Of a stretch of DNA of 64,000 nt, positions 54,213-64,000 are shown piece after piece. This DNA comes from Xenoacremonium recifei (lineage: Eukaryota; Ascomycota; Sordariomycetes; Hypocreales; Nectriaceae). The position numbers and the translations under genes are program-made. How positions within the stretch are numbered: the first letter of the stretch is position 1; every line of letters starts with the position of its first letter. Below the pieces are notes generated by a model. That model was not told the origin of the DNA and searched no databases. It was given only the letters and a program-made list of their open reading frames with translations. The DNA is taken from assembly GCA_012184525.1 (NCBI GenBank), contig WOFQ01000013.1, forward strand, positions 248,001-312,000, given 5' to 3'.

Positions 54213-57200
54213 GTTGGTGGTTAAGAGCGGCTGTTGGGATTGCCCTGAGAGTTCTGTGTTGAGGCAAAGGAAAAAAAAAAACAGTGGACGATAAGTACTC
54301 TGTGCCTGTATTTATGACTGTTTAGGAGATTTTATATCTTACTTTTACTTTGAAAGTTTCGCGAACCTCTCTCACCGGGAACCTTTTCGGCCATTTAAGG
54401 TTTAAGGACTTGAGCTTATTGAAACGCTCAAACCTTGGGAAACAAGTGTGGCATTTCTCAAGTAACACGTGGAACAATTTTCTGTTCTCCTAGTAATTAT
54501 TGAGTCTTTACTCTGAATGAGGCGTTTAATACTTGATGTTCAAAAAGGCAGTTCCAGAGGTATACAAGATCAGATGGGAGCGAGTCTCAGAAGCAACATA
54601 TACGAACTGCCTCATCAGCTTCTATTCAATTTACCTACCCTAAAGGATAATTCTCTCAACTTTGAGTATCTCTAGATATCTTACAGACATTCAATCGCTC
54701 AGCCTTGCCGAGTTCGGGATTCAGAAAGCTGCGTAGGATGCCACGCTTTCTAACCGTGGTATATCTCTCATAGCCGGGCCAATTGAACCAGCCATCATCC
54801 GATCCTTGCTCTCACCTCTCGCCAACAGAAGAAACGTTAGACGTTGACCCGAATCCAACCGCTTCACCGCCAAATGCCATTTCACAGCCTGTGGCTCAAA
54901 GGCAATCGGAAGCCGAGGAACAATGGGAAACAGAAAACACCACGGAGACCCTACACACATACAGCTCAACGCCACGCACATACATGAAGATGGAATATAC
55001 ATCCATGTAACATACACTGCCTGCATGCTTGACCCCAATTATCAGGTCTCCGCGGCGTCCCTCGGCCAAGGATCAGGCTCTTCCCGCTGCGGCCATGAGC
55101 CGACCCTCATGCGAATCTACCCCAGAGTCTCGCGATGGCCAGCACCCTGAAGTTCCCGCGGGTGTCAGGCCACTGCGAATTGATCTTTTACTCTTTCTAG
55201 AGCTACCTGTGAGTCGTGTGCTCCGTGCTGAGCTGGTCTTTGCGGTCTGCCTCGCCTCGAACCAGGCGCGTACACGTACGTAGAGCCGTGATCAGATTGC
55301 CTCGGACGTAGCATGCCCCAGCTGCGCTGTAGACTCTAAGAGCTCGATCGACCTGCAACGAGGGACTCTCACGGATCTGCACCAACTACGAGAAGACAAG
55401 ACGAATCCCCCACGCCCAATGGCTTCAGATCTGGTCGCAATGCATTGGCAGCTACAACACAGCATCTCCATAGCCTACGATTAAGCGACTTGCTGAGAGA
55501 GCGAGGCAGAGCCAGCAAAGAGGAGCGCTTAGCTGTTCCTCCTCACCGGCCGTGGCGTGGGCGAATGAGCCGTCGCCACACCGCGTGAGAGACACCACTA
55601 GCCGCGCTGTTCTGCAAGGGCCCTGTCGATTTCTGACAGACCTCTGACAAACTCGTCGCGATACCGGACAAGACTCGGTGACTCAATTCAGCGGCAGGGA
55701 ACCCGTTGAGTTGCAAACAGCCACAATGGCAGCGATCGCGGAAGTCCCGACGGGCAAAGGCTCGCGCAAAAAGAAAGCAGATGGCGACACAGTCGAGAAC
55801 CTGCGAGCTCTGGTGATGATCCAGAGGTCTCGACCGCGTCGGGTCGGAGGATCCGCGCTCGCCTTGCTATTGGGTTTCTAGGATTGCTACTTTGGACAGT
55901 TGAAGGATTGCCATGTGGCAAATGGATTGTCTCACGTTGATGAATTTTCTCTTTTCAGCTTTGTTGTCTCTTGATCGAGCTCATCTCAGACTGTTGATTC
56001 CTAAAGTCCAGACGAAGGAGTCGCCGCTGTGGCAGGGAACTGCTGGCAGAGGCACCTCAGCCCAAACTGAGGATCCCAGCTGATCTGCCGAACGCCGGAG
56101 CCCTTCTCCCAAGCCCGAATCCGCATAGTCAGCAATTCCCAACTCCATCGCAGACTGTGGATGACGGTGGATCTCGAAGAGCAAAAATCTGATCGGCCTC
56201 TTTGCGCTCGGCTACCCCCAACGCGATGAGAGCGCTACAGCACTCGGACTTGGTTCCGCGCCGCCTAGCCTTGAACTTGGTTCGCTGTAACCATTCAAAC
56301 GGTGTTCTTGGTGCCCAACAAGCTCACCGGGGGCCGGCGAGGGGCGACGATCGCTTCTGTCCGTGTCCGTGACAGCGAATGTCCCGTGTGTACGGTATGT
56401 ACCGCTCGTCTGTGTGATACGAATTGCGGTCAAGTGTCAATGTACCTGCGTGAGAGCTTTCAGCCGGCAATATCGTTGACCCATACTCACAATCCTTCTG
56501 ACAAATTGAGCACATCTCCATTGCATCCGAGAGGGGTCTCCAACCGAGGCCCTCCCTCCATGCAGCTTCAGAGCTCGCTCCCAACGAAAGCAACAAGCTT
56601 TCCCAGGATCTGGACGGGGTAGCATATCCGTCGATAGTGCGGTGGCTTTGCTTTGACGGATCGTCAGGCACAAGCCTTGCCTTCTCGTGGAAGGATTGCC
56701 CCTCAGAATAGGGCTTTGGTCGGGCGAATGGCATTGTTTTCCAGCCCTCCAACTCGTGCCCGTCAGACCTAACTTGTTCCTGGTTCCTGAGCCGGATAAA
56801 CCATAACCTGGGAGCAGGAAGAGAACCATGGGAAAATGGTGCTTTGCCCAAAAATGCCTCGCCAAATATGAAAGCCTCTGTGAGCTGTCACTTGTCCCAG
56901 GTGTTGGACATCTTGGTCTGATCGTGGGGAAACATGGCCAATCGTGCAAGATTCGTATGCCAATCTCATGATAGAAAAGCAATAACTCAGCACCTGCTGC
57001 CGTTGAGCCGGCAAGCTCAGAAGCTCTCTATGCACTCAAGCTCAGTTTCCCCACGATGCCCTGCGCATCAGCAGCCACGTCGGTTGACTCGGGGCTTATC
57101 CCATGGCAATCCTCTCACTCTGACTGCTTGCATCCTTGCGGAGATTCCCCCTCGTCGCGGAGAGAGTCGGAGCCGCGTCGGTGACTATTGGGAGTAACGT

Positions 57201-58999
57201 GGATGCAGCCAGTGCTCAAGACGGCCGCAGGGAACCGCTATCCTGAAGTCCACAGTTTCCAGCGAGGAGGAGGGCAGAATCTTAGGAACAAGACCAGGAA
57301 AGCTATCCCATGTCTGGTGGAGACGGGATGGGATGGATGCATCTGCGTTAGGGCGTCGTCAGCTTTGTCTCCCGGCACGGATGCAGGTACAGACGGAGTG
57401 AACCCGCTCACACCTCTTGACTGGCCCAATGAGAGCCGCCGCGATGGGAAGAGGGTGTGGGAGCTCGGGGCTTGGCTTGTGCAAGATCATGAAATGCATC
57501 CAGGGTTGAGGGGTTGAGCGAGAGATGCAGTTGGTGATCCTGCTGATACTGTTGGGATTGAGACGCAGATGGAGATGCGAAAGGAGTTTTGGGAAGTCTC
57601 TCCGACTCCCCGCTGGCTGTAGACATGAAGTTGTCGTAGACGTTATGCATCATGGTGACGATGATGGAGCGCAAGGAGAACAAAGCAGTGATCGACTTCG
57701 CTGTGGAGAAGAATGATGGAATCTACCCGCTCTTCTCGGCATTGAACCTCTCAAGATGACTGGGAAGAGTGTGCAAATGAGACTCTGTTTGGTAAGCTTA
57801 ACGGTGGTTATCTCGAGAGAACTCTTCCAACATCTCGATCGTACCTGGGAAGTTGGTGTGTGAGCCTGGCAAAGCCGAGCCCACCACACCCTCAGATCCT
57901 GAACCCTGTCGGTGAAAGACGCGACCTGTGAGACGCGACCACATCCCCAACGCGCATGTGCAAGCACAGCTCAATCACCCAGCTGTCACAACGGCGTCAA
58001 GCAGGCCTCATCCGCACCTCGGCAGAAGGCGAGGCCTTTCCCGCGTTTGCGGAACTCCACATCCAATGCTGCGCTGGCGGCCTGGAGGGCTGAGAGGGCA
58101 AACGACGGGTAGACACATGGCAGGTTGATAGCAGCGAGTGAGTCGATTGGGTGCCAGATGGGCTAGAGTTCCCTGGATGTTCATGTGAGTAGAGGATGTG
58201 TGTGTGGCGAGATGCGCGAGTTGAGAGATGACAGCGGGAAGCTGGCGACACTGAGCAGTTCGTTTGTAAGTGATAGATGCTTACATTGGTTGTGAGCTGC
58301 GGTCGTCCTGCAAGCGCTTTGAACAGGCATTTGTGGTCTCCCAAAGAGACACTCCTAGTATTAGAAGGTAAGAAATTGAATAAAAAGACTGAGATGTCGA
58401 GCTCAGGAATTGGACCTCGCAAGTCCAGTCTCACCTCACTGAGCGGGTAATGAGTGCATCATCGTTAGAGCGCCATGCATCTGCAACGCAACCCCAATCT
58501 TTCAGCTCTCAGCTCTCAGAAACTCAAATTCTTTCCATGTAACCTCGCTCAGTGATAGCTCGGTCGAGGCCCGTCACGCCTTCTCAACGAGACGGCCTCA
58601 ATCCGATTCCTCACATCCCAACAAGTCGCTATCTGCTCACCCAATCGCACCTCAACCTCAACCCCAACCTGAACCTGAATCTCTCTCAAACCGCAAATCC
58701 TGCACTGAGCCAGCTCTCCCCCTCTCCCAAGGGCGCACGTCTTCCGGACCGCTGCTCCTCTGCAGCCGCTGCCACAGCATGCGTCTGAACTATCCCTGCG
58801 CATCGCCGCCACGAGTCAGAAGCGCGCCCGTCACGCGATGGCCCGGGGCCGGATGAAAATCCGGGGTCTGACGCGTGGTGAGTTGGCGCGGGTTCAGCGT
58901 CGCTGTGAAAAGTCCGGCGATGGATGAGACGGCCGTCGACGTGGGCGACTGCCTGGGTTCATGATATTGAAGTCTGGACCATGGGAATGAGACGGGCGT
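54213..58999. other. Gene-poor region, left part
   Basis: No frame shows a domain, a credible start with downstream similarity, or consistent splice pairs. An A-run (about 54273-54282) and AT-rich DNA lie next to the secreted-protein gene and probably hold its promoter. A CTCAACC/CCTGAAC low-complexity run occurs at about 58650-58680. No tRNA or rRNA was recognised. Confidence 0.45.
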
Positions 59000-61900
59000 G
59001 GATGAAGCAACTGAGGCATGGGGTCGTGGGATGTCACTTTAGTTTGACGTTTAGATGCAGGGTCTTATGATGTTTTAGTTTGTCTAAGGATTCTTGGACT
59101 CAAAAAAACAGGTGTTTGAGCTTGTTTAGTTGATGCCTTTGGTGGCGAGTGGCGATGGCATGAGAGATTGGGTTGACTGGCAGCTGGGCTGTCGCTCAGC
59201 GAGTAGGGAACAAAGGTGTAAATGAGTATCAACGAGACACAGCAATCCTCCCCATTTTCGCGTTTTCTGCAACTTGTAGCTGACCCCGGAATCCAATTAC
59301 AACTCGGACATACAGTAGGAGGGTACAGTAGTTGCAGACAGATGACTAGGTAGACCGATATACTGCTGAACTCTATCCCACAACCCGTCTTGCATCATTC
59401 CCCTCGAGTCATACGTTCATCTCCCGATTCTCCCACTGTTAGCCGACTGTTGGCATCAATCATGCCCGCACTTCAACCGAGCAGGATGACAACTTGCTCC
59501 AGTCGCAATCTTAGCCTATTGTCTGGCAGAATTGCAGAAGAGGGTGTGGTAATCTCTATCCATGGTATCCGGCATTGTTAGTTTGCATTGGGAGCTAAAT
59601 AGTTGCAGGTCCCAGCGAGTAGCGAGGCCCGCTAGGCACGCAAGCCGAAGATCTCGAGACCTGGTTGACTATTCATCAGGCTAATGTCTCCCAGAACTCT
59701 AAAACGAACCTTTGTTTGTATGCTATCACGGCCGGCCATCCTCCACTTGCGTGGACTGACACAGTAGCTAACAATATACTACCCACGACTCAGTCTTCGG
59801 ATTACCCCGCGAGGCCTCGTCGCTGTGAGTCCGACGCTCAAGATAGGCCTATCGCCGACCAGCGGCCGATAGAGAGCACGTCTTGGCTACTGATTATTAG
59901 CGGGCGCGAGTTGGCAATTGACTCTGGCTGGTCTCGGGAGTTGAGCTGCTCTGGGTGCAAGTCATGATCCTGTAACAGCGACTGAGTAAGCAGCAGTAGA
60001 GGACCCGTTCGGTCACAATTCGGACTTGACGGTGGAATGAAGGCCCAAACTCCACGTGAATGCAACAATATTATGCAATTGAGTATTACAGATTATTCAA
60101 CGAATTCTTTTTGTTGCCTCTTCTTGCGGCCTCCTCCGTTTGCCTCTTCCGGGCTCTCACAACGGACTCCACTTCGGGCTGGCAGTGCAGGAGGCTTTTG
60201 ATGCCTTGCGATCGAGGCATCAACAGTGGAACTTCAGACACGAGGCGAACCAACGGAAACGACGGAGGAACAGGAAGGGATCGGCAAAACGCAAGGCGGA
60301 GCCTGCCAGCCAATGGGAGGCGCCCCCGAGACGGGGCTGAACGGAGACGAAGAGAAAAACTAAAACTGAAGAAAACGGGGCAAGGGCAGTTTGTAACGGA
60401 GTCTAGTAGAGGGTCTCTTCGGGGCAGCCTCCCGGAGCAGACAGTGCCAAAGACTCTCAATTCTCGGCCCAGGCACCCCAAGAAGGGAGGCCGTTTCTCC
60501 TCCGATGGACGGAAAGACACGAGAATAGCCACTTCGGCGCTGAATGCCCAGCCTGTGCGACCTGGAGGCGTCTTGCTGGTGCCGAGGCTGGATGAGAGCC
60601 GTTGATGGACACTTCAAGCCTCACCGGACGGTGATGTTACGGAGGGGCATTATCCGGCAGCGCCCTGGGAGGCAACGGAGCATGCGACAGACTGGCTGAC
60701 TCTGTGCTGTTAGTCACGTCCACCAGGGTCTCGATGCCCAGGCAAACTCTCTCGACCCTCGGGATGCCGTCTGCCACATGCGCCGCCGTCCGTGGTGGGT
60801 TCCAAACTCAATTGCCCACTGCTTTGTTGAAGAGCGAGTGTCAAACTTGTCAGTTTGTCATTGCCACGAGCCACCACCAAACACCACTAAACAGTGTGTG
60901 TCTGTGTGAGCGGAAACGGTTACAAGCTTCCGCGAGAGGGCACGTCCGAGCAACGTGAAACTCTAAGGCCAATCCACCGAGAGCTCTCTATCAACCCTGC
61001 CTGTCATTTCCCTTGGGACCGAGCACAGAATCTTTGTCAGGAATTTCACATGGGTGTTTGTGTGTTGTTGGGGATGGACACGACCAGGATGGAGGGTGAC
61101 ACCGGGTTCGGCAGGCTTGTGCTTCCGAGAATTTGGGAGGCTACTGTACTGTGCAGAGAGACTGACAGGCATTTGGAACCGAGTTCTTGACCGGGATCGC
61201 GCTGTGGTTGGGAAAAAAGCAACAAAGCGGCAGAGATTTCAGATCACCGGGCCAGAGGCTAACACTTGCTGAGCAACGGCTTGTTAGTGTAAACTCGGGG
61301 AAAAGCAAAGCACAAGAGCATCCTGGCTTAGGGCTTGACGGCATTGGCACACTCTGCATCTCGATGATGCGCGATGACAGCCATGATGTTCTTGTCAGCT
61401 CCATCGGCACTTGTCCTGAGCTCCTGAAGCTCTGGCCAACAGCTTGACTAACAGGACGCCGATCATCACCACAATGTGCACAATTCACAACAGAGCCAAA
61501 AAGTGTCAAAGGAACTGCCCAGTGCCAGGGTTTCATCGCCGGGATAAGCTTTCGCTGGCTCCCGGAGGGCTGGACGACGGCGCCCTCGCTTCCACAACCA
61601 CGGCGCTGCTAGACTGCCCCCCTAGCGATGATAGCACTGCGACGGTGCTCGCCCACTACCGCGGCGACGGCCTGGAAGCCCCGCTGCAGTTCGTCCAGGA
61701 AGGCCTTCCATGGCTTTCCATCGGCCTGGGACTGGGCACTGCACCGGGATCGCGGCCGCTATGCCGAGGCGGGCAGTCGCGCGCCGTTGAGCCACGAGGA
61801 GTTTCTGGGCGACGGTGGGGGGAAAACATGGTGTTTGGTGGCTTTCTGTTATCACAGGCATTTTCCTCCAGAGGCTGGGAGAGCGACAAAAGGCCCTGGA

Positions 61901-64000
61901 CGGGATACGGTGAAGGGGAGAGCTTTCCATGACATTGACCTGGTTGTGATCTGAGCGGGAGGAGGCACCCATTGATGTGTCAACAAGAATCGTCAAAAAG
62001 TCTCGGGAACGGGCGGGCGATTCACGACGAACAGCCAAGCGCGAGACAGCCAGAGTCGTGGCGCGGGAAGCCCCAGGACGGCTCCGGTTGGGCTGGCTTG
62101 GTGTCTTGCGGAAGGGATCGACAGTGTCTCAAGGGAGAGGTCCTGAGAGCCAGTCGTCATTTCTGCGACGACGTTGCCTCTTGGTGCCTGTGCCTTGGAA
62201 GTTAGTGAGCTAGCCAGACAGAGCTCTTTCGCGTGCGCCTGTGAAGTCAGCGGCTGCGGGCTCGAAGACTGTGTGGGTGGTGTGGGGAGGGGTTTGTTGA
62301 TGTTGATTGCTCTGGTGGTCTATTGTTATTGTTTGCTACGAGTTTACAACTCAGCTATACGCTTCACGGGACTTTTGAATGGGGGCTTGGAGTCTATGGA
62401 TATTCCTCACTGTCTCCCTTGATTTCGCGAGAAAGAGGAGACGACCGAGAAGCCACAAAGACGGGAGCAGGGGGGGCCAAGCTGCCAGAGCTCTCTCCCG
62501 TCTGTTGAAGGATGCAATGGCACCTCACTGACATGGGCACCTGGGACTGGGCCGGGAGCCGGCGCCAGAGCCCAGATGCTGGGAACCGCCAACGGGGACT
62601 GGCCGGGGGTTTGCCCCTGGCCCGGGCCAGGGTAGGGCAGGGCTCTGAGCTGGCCTTGCGGGCTGGGCTGGCAGTGCTTGGGCTGTTTCGAGGGCATCAT
62701 CGGAAGGCGGTGGTCGGTCAATGGATGGGCCGCAGGGCTTCCAAGCTCAAGCTCAAGCTTCGTTGCAGGACAAATGGCTGACGAGGAACTTCCCTGGCCC
62801 AGGTCGAGCCTCAGGGCCACGTTCGGGATTCAGGGAGAGACAGGGCGGGAGCTTGGGAGGAGGCTGGAAAGCCAGACTCGCCAGCGCAGTTCCCCACGTC
62901 GGTCGGTGCTGGATCTCGTGGCTGACGGACGGTATTATAGTTGGGCTGGCAATAGTAGAGAATACCCAATTCGTAGACTGGGGGAATAAACTCGAGACAA
63001 GCAAACACAGTCACAAGCACAGTACAGAGGGGAAAAAGGACTCGAGCTGTCACAACAGGCCGGCTGCCATTCCGGGTCCCGGTGCCCATTGCGGTTTTGC
63101 GGTCAAAGGCCATGATGCCATGTACCCCGAGGCAGTAGAGTTAACCCTGGCAGTCCCAGAGCACGCCGCAGCAGAACCGCGTGGTGTGTCACCTCATCCG
63201 GAACGGGCGACTTGAGACTCGGGGCAAGTCTCTCTGTCTCGACCTCGTGAGCCTTGTCGTCTCTTGTTCGCTGTCACGGTCCGCCAGGCTCGTCGTCCCA
63301 GCCCAATCCCGGCTGGCGGGCTTTGCTGGCGAACAGTAGCTGTCCAAAGAGGCGGACAGCTTCCTCGTTGGTGCTTGTCCCTCACCCGCGTGCCCCCTTT
63401 CGTCCCATGCCGCTCCCCGATGCCCTCCCCGGTCCCCATTCCTCTTCCTCCACGTCAGAGAATCCGCGAGGCACGACGCATGCGCGTAGTCAAAGAACCC
63501 CTCTCGGAGACGTCGTGACAGACTGATTGTCAAGCCAGCCCAGCCCGCCGCCACGCCCCTCTTTCCATACCCCCTTGGCATCGGAGAAGCTTTGGCTGAC
63601 GGCCCATTGAAGAGACGGGAAGGGAGGAGGGGGGAGGGAAGACGGGGAAAGCAAACCTTGTCATGGCCGTACGAACATGAGACAGACATGTACTGCGCGG
63701 CCGTGGCATCACGCAGCGAGTGACCTTGCCGCAGACGGAGTACATAGTCTGGACGTATGTAGGTACAGGACTGTCTGTATGTAGGTACAACTTGCATGCC
63801 CCCTCGAGCAAGGGGCATCTGCGACTGCGCCCAATGGACGGCCACTCAACACGTGGACGGGCTGGCCAGAGAGCAAGTCGTCTCGAGTCACAGGCTGTCA
63901 GTACATGTACAGACAATACAAGCAAGTATTCCCTCAAATCCGGCAGTCCAATGGCGACCAGCTCATTGAGGTGCTGGATCCCATGACCTGGCCCAGGACC
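59000..64000. other. Gene-poor region, right part
   Basis: Normal to high GC, unlike the AT-rich repeat block, so it is not simply RIP-degraded. Frames such as 60060-60605 (+), 61444-61932 (+) and 63189-63845 (-) are Arg/Ser/Pro/Gly-rich and overlap competing frames. It could be the upstream regulatory region and long 5' leader of a gene beyond the right edge, or encode non-coding RNA; nothing decides this. Confidence 0.45.
62615..62632. repeat. 18-bp perfect palindrome
   Basis: CCCTGGCCCGGGCCAGGG reads identically on both strands. It lies in a GC-rich stretch with several further GGGC/GGCC runs. Confidence 0.8.

Noticed and set aside
60060..60605. 181-codon plus-strand frame in the gene desert
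   Set aside because: Arg/Lys/Gly/Pro-rich throughout with no domain; an antisense frame of similar length overlaps it.
1..64000. CRISPR arrays, bacterial operons, rRNA genes
   Set aside because: No regularly spaced palindromic repeats and no rRNA-like sequence; intron-rich eukaryotic gene structure makes prokaryotic features implausible.

Overview
This window is nuclear DNA from a filamentous ascomycete (Pezizomycotina). Genes carry several short introns of about 44-77 nt with GTAAGT/GTGAGT-type donors and CTAAC-like branch points. Intergenic spaces are kilobases long. The gene content is typical of that group: a Fungal_trans_2-type regulator, an MFS sugar porter, an OPT peptide transporter, an NRPS-derived giant protein, and orthologues of CDC24, FWD-1, VPS60, MRP10 and the SAICAR synthase gene. 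I cannot fix class or genus from sequence alone.

Layout. 0-2.6 kb: no supported gene. 2.6-3.1 kb: a small one-TM protein with candidate introns in both UTRs. 3.7-12.3 kb: a catabolism-like quartet made of a type-B carboxylesterase (-), MFS sugar transporter (+), Fungal_trans_2 regulator without a zinc cluster (-) and short-chain dehydrogenase (+). 12.3-14.7 kb: long gene-free leader of an OPT transporter (14.7-17.4 kb). 17.7-19.2 kb: SAICAR synthase with nine exons (-). 19.7-27.4 kb: an NRPS-architecture protein of about 2,540 residues (-) whose carrier, condensation and adenylation signatures are largely destroyed although the frame is intact; this is the most unusual object here. 28.4-28.8 kb: mitoribosomal protein Mrp10 (+). 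30-33.2 kb: Cdc24 RhoGEF (-). 33.2-37.0 kb: a 3.8-kb divergent spacer. 37.0-40.1 kb: an FWD-1-type F-box/WD40 protein (+). 40.6-41.2 kb: Vps60 (-). 43.0-47.2 kb: a large disordered nuclear-looking protein (+) with a decapeptide repeat and a PP1-docking-like motif.

47.7-53.2 kb is a degenerate, partly AT-rich block: a chromodomain relic, a transition-only tandem repeat that looks RIP-mutated, a P-loop NTPase fragment and a broken coiled-coil gene. A predicted secreted protein (53.3-54.2 kb) lies at its edge. From 54.2 kb to the end (almost 10 kb) I see no gene I can support.

How the genes fit together: most are unlinked housekeeping or cell-polarity genes (CDC24, FWD-1, VPS60, MRP10, SAICAR synthase). 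The esterase, transporter, regulator and SDR could form one substrate-use module (inference). The NRPS-like gene has no tailoring enzymes around it, which fits a non-biosynthetic role. Exon boundaries were placed by hand from splice consensus, frame continuity and family motifs. Starts were moved to ATG wherever the longest open frame began at another codon.
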